A stretch of 64,000 nt of DNA from Phycisphaerae bacterium (GCA_030612705.1 JAUWNI010000005.1:1-64000), one strand, 5' to 3'; shown: positions 31,410-40,875, counted from the first letter of the stretch. Notes: generated from the sequence alone by a model not told the origin. Numbers and translations: made by a program.

Positions 31410-32681
31410 ATGCCACAAAAAGTTGCATTGATTTGCGCGTTGCTGTCTCTGAGCATGTCGGCGGCGTTGGGTGAGGGAGACTACGTCGACAGTTCGGCGT
31501 TGCACGAGGCTGGGCTGGTGAAGTATTGGCAGTTGTCCCTCCCGCTCCAGCCGGGGCAGGAAATCGCCGACAGCTACCTGGTTGACGACCAGGTCTACAC
31601 GGCGACGCGGGACGGGTACGTCTATGCGATCGACGCGCGGACCGGGACGATTCGCTGGGTCAAGCAAGTGACGACGGCGGGCTACCGGGTTAAACAGCCG
31701 TGCCATGACGGCAACATCATCATTTTCGTCCTGCCCTCGGTGTTTGTGCAGTATGACCGCTACAGCGGGCGGCCGATCCGAAGTATCGAGACGCGGTTTC
31801 CAACGGGCTCGGCGGCGATCAGCGACGGCTTCCGCTTCTATATTGGAGGGATCGACCAGAAAGTCTACGCGTTTTACCCGGATCAGGACTTCGAGATCTG
31901 GAAGTCCCGGGCCAACGGGCAGATCGTTTCGCGGCCGGCCCTGCTCGGCAAGCACCTATATTTCGCCGGCGACGACGGCAGCGTCTATGCCTGCGTCGCG
32001 AAGGACAAACAATTCTACTGGCGAGCACGACGCGTCGGCTCCATCACCGCCGACCTCGTGGTGGACGACAACGGCGTCTACGTCGCCAGCCGCGACCATT
32101 CGCTGTATTTGCTCGATCCGGCGTTTGGGGGCCTGCGTTGGCGGACACGCTTTTCCGGGCCGCTATACGAGCCGCCGATCATCACGCCCGAGGTCGTTTT
32201 CCAGTACTGCCCGGACGAAGGGCTGGCGGCGATTAATACCGGAACGGTCGGCGTGGAGCAACGCGTGCGATGGATACTGCCGCGCGGACGCAAGCTGTTG
32301 ACAGTGGACGGAAAACGAGCGTACGTGTTATCGCGCGACGAGAGCATCCTGATCGCCGGGCTCGATGACGGGAAAATCCTACACGACGTGCCCGCGCCCG
32401 GCTTCACCATGCCGATGCCTTCGCCCGGCGTCGCGGCGCTCTATATGGCCTCGAGGGACGGACGGGTATTCTGCGCTCGCAAACGCGGCGTGCCGATCGT
32501 GCTGGCCGAAGATATACGCCGGGCGTTGCAGGGTCCAAAGAGCACCGAGGACGAGTCGGCCACGGCAGCCGAGGAGCAGGCCCCGGGCCTAGCAACGGAG
32601 GAAGACCATCTCAAGAGCAAGCGCCCCGGCCCGCCGATCGGCGGCAAGTCGAAGGTCAGCAAGGAGTATACCAGCGATTGA
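31410..32681 (+). CDS. PQQ-like beta-propeller repeat protein
   Basis: YTATRDGYVYAIDARTGTIRWVKQ, LYFAGDDGSVYACVAKDKQFYW, VYVASRDHSLYLLDPAFGGLRW blades. Confidence 0.8.
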   Translation: MPQKVALICALLSLSMSAALGEGDYVDSSALHEAGLVKYWQLSLPLQPGQEIADSYLVDDQVYTATRDGYVYAIDARTGTIRWVKQVTTAGYRVKQPCHDGNIIIFVLPSVFVQYDRYSGRPIRSIETRFPTGSAAISDGFRFYIGGIDQKVYAFYPDQDFEIWKSRANGQIVSRPALLGKHLYFAGDDGSVYACVAKDKQFYWRARRVGSITADLVVDDNGVYVASRDHSLYLLDPAFGGLRWRTRFSGPLYEPPIITPEVVFQYCPDEGLAAINTGTVGVEQRVRWILPRGRKLLTVDGKRAYVLSRDESILIAGLDDGKILHDVPAPGFTMPMPSPGVAALYMASRDGRVFCARKRGVPIVLAEDIRRALQGPKSTEDESATAAEEQAPGLATEEDHLKSKRPGPPIGGKSKVSKEYTSD

Positions 32682-32746
32682 GGCGCATCAGGTTGGCAAG
32701 AGCTCTGGTCCTTGAAAGGTCAACACGTCGAGTCGCGGGTTGGCCC

Positions 32747-32869
32747 GAAGAGCCGCGGACTTCAGTCCGCACGGTGCGACGCCTTTTGAAGAGCCGCGGG
32801 CTTCAGTCCGCGCGGTGTGGCGCCTTTTGAAGAGCCGCGGACTTCAGTCCGCGCGGTGTGGCCGCGCAC
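32747..32869. repeat. Three tandem 41-bp REP units upstream of purH
   Basis: gaagagccgcgg(a/g)cttcagtccgc.cggtg...gcctttt starting at 32747, 32788 and 32829. Confidence 0.8.
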
Positions 32870-32945
32870 GCTAAAGCCTGCGGTTCTTCTATTTGAAGTG
32901 CGCCGGGGATGTGTCGAGCGTATCTCTCTATGTGTGGACACGATC

Positions 32946-35540
32946 ATGTCTGACTCAACCAAGATTCGGCGAGCACTGATCAGCGTTTACGACAAGATCG
33001 GGATCGTCGATTTCGCCCGCGCGCTGCACGACGAGTTCGGAATCGAGATCATCTCGACCGGCGGAACGGCCAAGGCGCTAACCGACGCCGGCATTCCGGT
33101 GACGCTGGTCGAGGACGTCACCAGGTTTCCGGAGATGATGGACGGACGGGTCAAGACGCTGCACCCGAAGATCCACGCGGCAATTCTCGCCGACCGCGAC
33201 AACCCCGAGCACGTGCACCAGCTTAAAAAGCAGGGCATCGAGCCGATCGACATGGTGGTTGTGAATCTGTACCCGTTCGAAAAGACCATCGCCCAGCCTG
33301 ATTGCACGTTCGAGCAGGCGATCGAGATGATCGACATCGGCGGCCCATGCCTGCTCCGCGCCGCAGCGAAGAATCATCGGCATGTGTTGGTGCTCTCGAA
33401 CTCCGCTCAATATAGGCGAACACTTCGCTATCTGCGGAATGACGAGAAAACACCCGGTCCGGACTGGCCGCTTTGGCTGATGACGAAAGCATTTCAAGCG
33501 ACCGCCCCATACGACATCGCAATCCACAAGCACTTCGCGGAGCTGTATTGGGAAATCCCGTTTACGCCAATGGTCTTCTTGAGGTTAGGCCTATCGACCC
33601 CCACGCCCGGGAACGAATTGCGCTATGGCGAGAATCCTCATCAGCGTGCGAGCGTCTATGGCGTTACCGGTGTACGTGGCGGTGTAGTCCATGCACGCGT
33701 TTTCGGTAACGAAGACCTGTTCTCCTTCAACAACTACGCGGACGCGAGCGCGGCGATGGAGTTGTGCGCGGAACTGACGCGGGCACAGTGCGGAGGACCG
33801 GGCGGACTGAAGTCCGCGGCTCTTTACGAGGGACGTGGTTCGAACGAAGAAGAGCCTCGGGCTTCAGCCCGTCCGGTCTCACGCGACGAGGGACTTTCCA
33901 CCCCAACCCACGCAGCACCCCCCAACGAAGAGCCTTGGGCTTCAGCCCGTCCGGTTCCCCGACCGGAGCAAGCTTCGCTGCTCGCAAGCGTCTTCCAGGA
34001 GCCCGACCGCAACAGCCCCGCGTGGCTGCTGACCTGGACGACCTACGGCTCCTGGCTACCCGGAGACAAACGAGGCTTCGTAAGCCGGCGCCCGACCGAT
34101 TCCGGCGGAAGCGCCGTCAGAAACATCCCGGGAACCCCGTACGACGCCGATCAGGAGGACGCCGAGGACGCCGCCAAGGAGCGGATGAAAGGCACGCCGG
34201 TATCGCTGACTGAGGCCGAGGCGCAGACCGCCCTCGAGGCGTTCGTGGAAGCGGCAAACACACACGGCATCGCGCTCATCGCGGTCAGCATCATGTCTGA
34301 CCACGTGCATCTGTTGTGTCAAGGCGAACAGGACGGAACGAAGCTGATGCAGCTCTTCAAGGGCGTGTCCGCGCGACGCATGAGCCAGGCGCACGCGCTG
34401 CCCGACGCGCCGCGCTGGTGGACGACATCCGGATCGCGGCGCTATATCCAGAAAGGAAGCGATCCGTCGTCCGCGGTGGAGTATATTTGCGAACAGAAAG
34501 GCGCACTGTGCAATTGCTGGTTCGGGGAGCTATCGCGGATTGGGACGAGCCAAGGTCGAATGACCGGGCAGGCTGAAGCCCGCGGTTCTTCGGGCACTCC
34601 TACGACCGAACAAACCGAGACGCGGGACGTTTCACACACGAGAAAGACCGGGCGGACTGAAGTCCGCGGCTCTTCTTCGAAGAGCGGGAGCTGTGCCGTG
34701 TGCTTCATCAAGCACACCAACGCCTGTGGAGCGGCTATCGGTACCGATCCGACCGAAACCTATCGCAAGGCGTACCTGGGCGATCCCAACGCCGCCATGG
34801 GCGGGATTCTGGCGGTCAACTTCAACGTTGACGCCGAATTCGCGGCCACCGTCATGGAGACTTACCAGCGCTGGGGCAAGCCGCTCAGAGAGGCTGGGCA
34901 TCCGGCCGCGCCCGGAGCGTTCTTTATCGAGGTCTGGCTGGCACCGAGCTTCGACGAAAAAGCCGTGCGAATCATCCGCGGAGAAGCCGAGGGCAAGCCT
35001 CAGAAGGCATGGGGCAAACGCGTCCGCCTGCTTGAGGTCGGCGATATGAGCACCGAACCCGACGCGAGCGAGATGGACATCAAACGGATCGCCGGTGGCG
35101 TGCTGATGCAGGGGCGCGATCTGGTCGGTCTGAACGAAGACGAATGGAAAGTCGTCACGGAACGTCAGCCGACCGAAGCAGAGACGGCCGATCTGCGGCT
35201 GGCGTGGCTGATCTGCAAGCACACCAAGAGCAACGCGATCACGGTCTGCAAGGACGGGATGTTGCTCGGCAACGGGGCCGGGCAGATGAGCCGAGTGATG
35301 AGTTGCCGAATCGCAACTTGGCTGGCGAAGGAGAATGGGCACGAAAAGATGCTGAAGGGAGCAGTCGCGGCTTCGGACGCCTTCTTCCCCTTCCGCGACG
35401 GGCCGGACATTCTGGCCGACGCCGGTGTAACGGCGCTGATCCAGCCCGGCGGCAGCAAGCGAGATGAAGACACGATCGCCGCCTGCAACGAACGCGGCAT
35501 CGCGATGATCTTCACCGGTACGCGACACTTCAAACATTGA
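32946..35540 (+). CDS. purH: Bifunctional AICAR transformylase/IMP cyclohydrolase PurH with an in-frame REP/RAYT insertion
   Basis: RALISVYDKIGIVDFA, STGGTAKAL, MDGRVKTLHPKIHAAIL, NLYPFEKT, RYGENPHQRAS, then after the insertion CAVCFIKHTNACGAAIG ... GVTALIQPGGSKRDEDTIAACNERGIAMIFTGTRHFKH. Confidence 0.92.
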   Translation: MSDSTKIRRALISVYDKIGIVDFARALHDEFGIEIISTGGTAKALTDAGIPVTLVEDVTRFPEMMDGRVKTLHPKIHAAILADRDNPEHVHQLKKQGIEPIDMVVVNLYPFEKTIAQPDCTFEQAIEMIDIGGPCLLRAAAKNHRHVLVLSNSAQYRRTLRYLRNDEKTPGPDWPLWLMTKAFQATAPYDIAIHKHFAELYWEIPFTPMVFLRLGLSTPTPGNELRYGENPHQRASVYGVTGVRGGVVHARVFGNEDLFSFNNYADASAAMELCAELTRAQCGGPGGLKSAALYEGRGSNEEEPRASARPVSRDEGLSTPTHAAPPNEEPWASARPVPRPEQASLLASVFQEPDRNSPAWLLTWTTYGSWLPGDKRGFVSRRPTDSGGSAVRNIPGTPYDADQEDAEDAAKERMKGTPVSLTEAEAQTALEAFVEAANTHGIALIAVSIMSDHVHLLCQGEQDGTKLMQLFKGVSARRMSQAHALPDAPRWWTTSGSRRYIQKGSDPSSAVEYICEQKGALCNCWFGELSRIGTSQGRMTGQAEARGSSGTPTTEQTETRDVSHTRKTGRTEVRGSSSKSGSCAVCFIKHTNACGAAIGTDPTETYRKAYLGDPNAAMGGILAVNFNVDAEFAATVMETYQRWGKPLREAGHPAAPGAFFIEVWLAPSFDEKAVRIIRGEAEGKPQKAWGKRVRLLEVGDMSTEPDASEMDIKRIAGGVLMQGRDLVGLNEDEWKVVTERQPTEAETADLRLAWLICKHTKSNAITVCKDGMLLGNGAGQMSRVMSCRIATWLAKENGHEKMLKGAVAASDAFFPFRDGPDILADAGVTALIQPGGSKRDEDTIAACNERGIAMIFTGTRHFKH
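33796..34674 (+). mobile_element. REP/RAYT unit embedded in frame within purH
   Basis: Bracketed by identical 29-bp gaccgggcggactgaagtccgcggctctt copies (33796-33824, 34646-34674); internal REPs at 33849, 33927 (opposite orientation) and 34563; Y1 transposase-like domain between. Confidence 0.85.
34020..34530 (+). CDS. Y1/REP-associated tyrosine transposase domain (no separate start codon, part of the purH frame)
   Basis: AWLLTWTTYGSWLPGDKRGFV ... SIMSDHVHLLCQG (HVH at 34302-34310) ... WWTTSGSRRYIQKGSDPSSAVEYICEQKG (candidate catalytic Tyr at 34482-34484). Confidence 0.82.
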
Positions 35541-35616
35541 ATCGATTGGGGATTGACGATTGCGGATTGGGGATTTAGCGCGGGTCCGCGGCTCTTCGGG
35601 AACCACGACAATCCCT

Positions 35617-36504
35617 TTAGAAATATTCCTTAACGTACTCTTCCAGTTTGTGTTTGGATTCTTTCTCGATTTGTCGAACGCGTTCGCGCGTCAGGCCGAC
35701 GGCTTTGCCGATCTGTTTGAGCGTCATGCGCTTGCCGTTGGTCAGACCGTAACGCATCTTGAGGACGCGGGCCTCGCGGTCGGTGATGCGCGAAAGCATT
35801 TTTGAGACAAAGTCGGCGTCGGACTTGCTGAAGACGGCGTCGTGGGGCTGGGGCGTACGTGTGTCCGGCAGCGTATCGGTGACCGAGGTGCCGTCGTCCG
35901 CGGGGGTGGACTGGGTCGGGCAGGTGCAGGCGCGGATGGCTTGCGAGATCGCCGAGGCTTTCCGTGGGGAAATATCCATATGCTCGGCCAGCTCATCGAT
36001 GGAGGGCGGCCGGCCCAGCTCTTCCTCGAGCTCCCGCAACGCCAGTCGCATATGCCCGATCTGCTCCATTAGGTAGCTCGGGATGTGGATCATCTGAGTG
36101 GCGTTCTGAACGGCGCGGCGGATAGCCTGGTCGATCCAGTAGCTGGCATAGGTGCTGAAGCGCGAGCCGACGGTCGGGTCGAAACGGTCGACGGCGTTCA
36201 TCAATCCAACGTTACCCTCCTCGACAAGGTCTTCCATCGGCAGGCCGCGGTTGCGAAAGTTCTTGGCGACGCTGATGACCAGCCGAAGGTTGGAATGGAC
36301 CATTTGATTGCGTGCTTCGGCGGCGCGGCGTTGGATCCGCTCGTGTTCGCGCAGGTCGATCTCGCCGTTGGCAAGGCGTTCCTCGGCTTTGCCGATGGCC
36401 TGGATTTTCCCGCCGAGGTCGCACTCCTGCTCGGGGGTGAGTAGATCGTATTGTTTGATCGCCTTGAGGTAATCACCCAACGCGGAATCGAGTTTAGAGG
36501 CCAT
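35617..36504 (-). CDS. RNA polymerase sigma-70 family factor (RpoD/SigA-like)
   Basis: NLRLVISVAKNFRNRGLPMEDLVEEGNVGLMNAVDRFDPTVGSRFSTYASYWIDQAIRRAVQN; C-terminal LKQIGKAVGLTRERVRQIEKESKHKL. Confidence 0.95.
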   Translation of the reverse strand: MASKLDSALGDYLKAIKQYDLLTPEQECDLGGKIQAIGKAEERLANGEIDLREHERIQRRAAEARNQMVHSNLRLVISVAKNFRNRGLPMEDLVEEGNVGLMNAVDRFDPTVGSRFSTYASYWIDQAIRRAVQNATQMIHIPSYLMEQIGHMRLALRELEEELGRPPSIDELAEHMDISPRKASAISQAIRACTCPTQSTPADDGTSVTDTLPDTRTPQPHDAVFSKSDADFVSKMLSRITDREARVLKMRYGLTNGKRMTLKQIGKAVGLTRERVRQIEKESKHKLEEYVKEYF

Positions 36505-36719
36505 ACGTTTGAATCCCCACAAGCGACGGTAATCGGATCAAGACAAACCTGGATTTAACCGTCAGCGGCGGATACATCCCACCTATTTTATCGTTTTATA
36601 GAATACCCATGTTGACTATTCCCGCACTATAGCGAAGGCGAGCGGGCAAAGCCAGCCTTTATCAGGCATACGCCCGGTATCATGTGTTCCGGGTGTGCTA
36701 ACGAAGAAGTCTTGCTTTT

Positions 36720-37328
36720 TTACCGGTCCGGGTGCTCGGGGGGAAGTGCGTCTACGTGGCGAAGCACCTGCCTGACAAGGCCACGGGGCAAGCCGACAAC
36801 GTTGGAGAAGCTGCCCTCGACGCGTTCGACGAGCCGATCGCCGACGTTTTGGATACCGTAGGCACCGGCTTTGCCACGCCAGTCGTTGCTGTCGAGATAG
36901 GCCTGGAGCTGTGCGGGATCGTCACGCATCCAGACCGTGGTGACCTCGTGCCGAAGAATTCGATGGACATCATCGGCGTGGCTAAGGACACAAACCCCTG
37001 TAATAACTTCGGTTGCGCGCCCGGCCTGGAGTTCGAGCATGCGGCGGGCGTCGTGGACGTCGCGCGGCTTGCCGAGCAACTCGCCGACGCAGACCACGAT
37101 TGTGTCGGCACCGAGGACCCAGCGACCCGGATAGAGCTCCGCGACGGCACGAGCCTTGAAGTAGGCCAAAGCCTCGGCCCAGGTGCCGGGCGTGAGCTCC
37201 CGTGGTTTGTGCCACGGCTCCGGGAGCGGGCACGGATGCACATCGAAGCGCAATCCCAGTTCGGCCAACAGCTTCCGGCGCCGGGGACTGGCGGAAGCAA
37301 GAACCAGGGGCTTATCCAACACAAACAC
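36720..37328 (-). CDS. Maf-family nucleotide pyrophosphatase
   Basis: LVLASASPRRRKLLAELGLRFDVHP, LGADTIVVCVGELLGKP, GKAGAYGIQ, VEGSFSNVVGLP. Confidence 0.93.
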   Translation of the reverse strand: MFVLDKPLVLASASPRRRKLLAELGLRFDVHPCPLPEPWHKPRELTPGTWAEALAYFKARAVAELYPGRWVLGADTIVVCVGELLGKPRDVHDARRMLELQAGRATEVITGVCVLSHADDVHRILRHEVTTVWMRDDPAQLQAYLDSNDWRGKAGAYGIQNVGDRLVERVEGSFSNVVGLPRGLVRQVLRHVDALPPEHPDR

Positions 37329-37579
37329 GACCCTCGGGCAACAACTAGTGCGTTTTCACTTTCTCTGTAGCGGCCGACGTAGGCTCGCGAACGGCTATCG
37401 ACAATCTACGTCGGCCGCGGGGGGCCAACGCTTCTATCATACGGCCAAGAAGACGCCGTCGGTGGCCGCGGCTCGAATATGGCACCTGAGTGTATATACT
37501 ACGAACTCCCCATAACGGATGCGTGCTATCGGGCGCGCGACACGGTAATGGATTCTTCTTGCAATGAAAGGATATTCGC

Positions 37580-38332
37580 ATGCCTGAGGGCGAGTTCACG
37601 TACCGCACGGCCGCCGAGGAAACCTGGCGGATTTTTCGGATAATTTCCGAGTTCGTCGAAGGTGTCGAAGAAATGACGCGGATCGGGCCGGCAGTGTCGA
37701 TCTTCGGCTCGTCGCGCACGCCGCCGGACGATCCGTATTACCAGAAGGCGACGGAAATAGCCGCGAAACTTGCGCAGCGCGGGTTCGCGATCATCACGGG
37801 CGGCGGCCCGGGGATCATGGAAGCGGCCAACAAGGGCGCGTATGAGGCGGGAGGCACCAGCGTGGGGCTGAATATCGCGCTGCCGCTCGAACAGGTCCCG
37901 AACTCGTACCAGAACGTCACGTTGGATTTCCATTATTTCTTCGCCCGCAAGGTGATGCTCGTGAAGTACGCGTCGGCGTTCATCTGTTTCCCGGGCGGGT
38001 TCGGAACGATGGACGAGTTCTTCGAATCAATGACGCTGATGCAGACCGGCAAGACCGATCCGATGAAGGTCATCCTGATCGGCGAGTCGTTCTGGGGACC
38101 GTTGGTCGAGTGGATCCGGGAGACGATGCTGGCCGAGCGAGAGGCGATCTCCCCAAGCGATCTCGACTTGTTCAGCGTCACCGATGATCTGGACGAGGCG
38201 GTCGAGCAGATTTGCAGCCACCACAAAGCGACGGAGACAGCGGCAAAAGCGGCGCGGCGCATGACGGCCGAGGGCACGGTCTACGGAGTACCGCCGCGCA
38301 TATCACGTATACAGCACGGCAAGCAGAGCTGA
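37580..38332 (+). CDS. LOG family (TIGR00730-like) Rossmann-fold protein
   Basis: VSIFGSSRTPPDDPYY, ITGGGPGIMEAANKGA, FPGGFGTMDEFFE. Confidence 0.92.
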   Translation: MPEGEFTYRTAAEETWRIFRIISEFVEGVEEMTRIGPAVSIFGSSRTPPDDPYYQKATEIAAKLAQRGFAIITGGGPGIMEAANKGAYEAGGTSVGLNIALPLEQVPNSYQNVTLDFHYFFARKVMLVKYASAFICFPGGFGTMDEFFESMTLMQTGKTDPMKVILIGESFWGPLVEWIRETMLAEREAISPSDLDLFSVTDDLDEAVEQICSHHKATETAAKAARRMTAEGTVYGVPPRISRIQHGKQS

Positions 38333-38436
38333 GGGCGCGTGCACGCAGCGGCCCAATTCATCGAGTACGCATTCGGATCAATCCATGCGCCCCGGAACAA
38401 GCCGAGCCGGGCTGTCCTCGGCCCGGACGTATGGCG

Positions 38437-38502
38437 TGGGCCCTGTATCGTCCGCCCCCCGTGGCGGACGTCGGGTAGTGAAAGATTTCCACATTCTACG
38501 GC
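38437..38502. repeat. Partial inverted copy of a dispersed repeat family
   Basis: Reverse complement of the gtagaatgtggaaatctttc...cggacgctacagggccc segment present at 822..945 and 61712..61827. Confidence 0.6.
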
Positions 38503-38537
38503 CGGCACTGAGACCGGCCGCTACACTTTGATAAAAA

Positions 38538-40079
38538 TTACTCTAGTGCTCCGTCACAGCTCAAGGATTCCGGAACGCGTACGGGCTCCGCCTGCGCCAG
38601 CGACTCCGGCGGTAACATTGCCATCAGATCGTATTCTTCCGGCGGCGCCGCAAGCTCCGCGTCCTGCTCGCTGCTGGCTTTGAGGAACATGTCCAGCCAC
38701 CAGAATACGTCGTACTTGCGGACTCCTTGCCGCAAACCGCGCATCCGCGTTCGCTGTTCTTTTTTGCCCATCAGGAAGGCGTTGTAGATCGCGTCCGCCA
38801 TCCCTTCCACATCATGCGGATTCACCAACAGGGCTCCGCGGTGCATCGTGGCGGCCGTCCCGGCAAATTCGCTCAGGATCAGCACCCCGTCGTTTTCGAT
38901 TCGGCAGGCGCAGTACTCCTTGGCGACCAGGTTCATCCCGTCACGCAGGGGGGTAACCGACATGATGTCCGCGGCGCGATAGAACGCCGTCAGATCTGTC
39001 CGGTCGAGGTTGCGAAAGATGTAATGAATCGGGATCCAGCCGGGAACGGTGAATTGGCCATTGACCTCACTGACGAGCATCTCGATCTCGGCCTTGAGAT
39101 CCTGATACTCGTCGATCGCGGTCCGGCTCGGCACGACGACCTGCACCAGCGTCATGTGCTCGCGCAGCTCCGGGTAGCGCTCGAACGCGTGGCCGAGCGC
39201 CTTGAGCCGTTCCGGGATGCCCTTGGTGTAGTCGAGCCGGTCGACGCCGAGCATCAGTGTGCGCCCCGGATATGTCTGGCGTAAGTGCAGCGTTTGCTCA
39301 GTCGTTTCCGCGCTGGCCGCCTTGTCGGCAAACTCGTCGAAATCGATGCTGATCGGGAAGACGCCGATCCGCACCTTGCGTTGCGGGGTCTTGGTGGTGA
39401 GCACTCGGCCGCGACCGCGCACCGAGATCCCCGGCATCACCGAGCTGATGCACTGGGTGAAGTTCCGCCGGTAGTTCTGCGTCTGGAAACCGAGCACGTC
39501 GAATTCGAGCAAGGCCTGCAAGACGTCGAAGCGCCAAGGCATCTTCAGAAAGATTTCCGGCGGCGGGAAGGGAATGTGCAGGAAGAAACCGATCTTCTGC
39601 TGCAAGCCCACCTCGCGCAGCTCTTTCGCGACGTGCATCAGGTGATAATCGTGCACCCAGATGAAGTCGCCGCGGTCGACGTTTTCCTTAATGATCCGGG
39701 CAAACTTACAATTCACCGCTTGATATGTTTTCCAATAGGCCGGATCGAAATTGCACCGCGTATGCAGCCCGTGGAACAGCGGCCAGACGATTTCATTCGA
39801 GAATCCATAGTAAAATTTATCACGCTCGTCGGTTGTCAGTTTCACCGGCGCAAAGTCGAAGCCCGCCGGCTCGCCCGCCGCCGTCACCATCCCGGCAAGA
39901 TCGAGACCGCCTTCCTCCCCCCCCCCGGGCCAGCCGATCCACAAGCCCCCGCGTTGGCGCAGCACGGGCGTCAACGCCGTAACCAGCCCTCCCGAACCCG
40001 GCCGCGAGCACCACCGCCCATCAGACTGTTCGATTACTACTGGAAGCCGATTCGACACCACCAGCAAACGCGCACTCAT
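38538..40079 (-). CDS. otsA: Alpha,alpha-trehalose-phosphate synthase
   Basis: [64 protein letters not shown]. Confidence 0.95.
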   Translation of the reverse strand: MSARLLVVSNRLPVVIEQSDGRWCSRPGSGGLVTALTPVLRQRGGLWIGWPGGGEEGGLDLAGMVTAAGEPAGFDFAPVKLTTDERDKFYYGFSNEIVWPLFHGLHTRCNFDPAYWKTYQAVNCKFARIIKENVDRGDFIWVHDYHLMHVAKELREVGLQQKIGFFLHIPFPPPEIFLKMPWRFDVLQALLEFDVLGFQTQNYRRNFTQCISSVMPGISVRGRGRVLTTKTPQRKVRIGVFPISIDFDEFADKAASAETTEQTLHLRQTYPGRTLMLGVDRLDYTKGIPERLKALGHAFERYPELREHMTLVQVVVPSRTAIDEYQDLKAEIEMLVSEVNGQFTVPGWIPIHYIFRNLDRTDLTAFYRAADIMSVTPLRDGMNLVAKEYCACRIENDGVLILSEFAGTAATMHRGALLVNPHDVEGMADAIYNAFLMGKKEQRTRMRGLRQGVRKYDVFWWLDMFLKASSEQDAELAAPPEEYDLMAMLPPESLAQAEPVRVPESLSCDGALE

Positions 40080-40080
40080 G

Positions 40081-40875
40081 TCACTCACCTTCCCTGTCGG
40101 CCACCATCCAGGCATTGAGAAAGCCGGCCCATTCCTCCGGCGGTCGCAGCCACAACTCCGCTGCCGTCTCACGATACTCGGGCCGAACCAGGATGCTCAA
40201 ACCGCGCCCGGACAATGTCTTAAATGCGTCCTCATCCGTGTAATCGTCACCCGCGTAGGCCACGACGGCGTTGTGCGGCAGCTCGCGCAGGATTTGCGCC
40301 ACCGCGTATCCTTTGTCCCGGCCTGCCGCTTGTAGTTCCAATCCTCCGTCAAATTCGTGCAATTCGACTTCAGGTTCACGCGCCAGGGGTTCCCACGCCG
40401 CCCGCACACGCGCTCGGAGTCGTGTAATCGAATCCTCGTCCAGCCCGCGCCAATGGAGTGCGATGCTCGCCGGTTTGCGTTCGCAGCGACCATTCAACCC
40501 CGCCGACTGCATCCAGCGACCGGCCTGTTCCAACGCACGTGTCACCGTCGGAGTCAGCTCAGGCTCGCAATACTCCCCGTTCGGCAACTGGCGCTCCCAG
40601 CCGTGACAGCCCCACAACTCCGGGAGCGGATCGAGTTGAAGCAGGGGGATCAGGTCGCGCAGCGCCCGTCCGCTGATCACCACCACGCGGGTTCGTCCGG
40701 AGCGGCAGATTCCCTCCAAGGAGTTACACAGCGAGGGATCCACCACGGCCTGATCGCGCTCGACACGAAACGGCGCCAGCGTGCCGTCATAATCGAGCAG
40801 CAACGCGCGCGGTCGCGAACCGGCGATCTCCTTGAAGAATCGCATCCATTCAAAATCCGTTTTTCTCGTTCTCAT
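40081..40875 (-). CDS. otsB: Trehalose-6-phosphate phosphatase
   Basis: ALLLDYDGTLAPF, VVVISGRALRDL, AVVAYAGDDYTDEDAFKTL. Confidence 0.92.
   Translation of the reverse strand: MRTRKTDFEWMRFFKEIAGSRPRALLLDYDGTLAPFRVERDQAVVDPSLCNSLEGICRSGRTRVVVISGRALRDLIPLLQLDPLPELWGCHGWERQLPNGEYCEPELTPTVTRALEQAGRWMQSAGLNGRCERKPASIALHWRGLDEDSITRLRARVRAAWEPLAREPEVELHEFDGGLELQAAGRDKGYAVAQILRELPHNAVVAYAGDDYTDEDAFKTLSGRGLSILVRPEYRETAAELWLRPPEEWAGFLNAWMVADREGE

Noticed and set aside
32747-32869. CRISPR-like regularly spaced repeat array upstream of purH
   Set aside because: Period is 41 bp with conserved 'spacers' and the unit is the dispersed REP palindrome; no variable spacers and no cas genes.
32817-32945. N-terminal extension of the purH ORF (MAPFEEPRTSVRAVWPRTL...)
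   Set aside because: It is translated REP sequence; the canonical PurH start MSDSTKIRRALISVYDKIG at 32946 is preferred.
33796-34674. Interpretation of the purH insertion as an intein
   Set aside because: No Cys/Ser splice junctions with HN-type termini or Hint-domain motifs; the insert reads as a Y1 transposase with REPs, so protein splicing is not supported by sequence.
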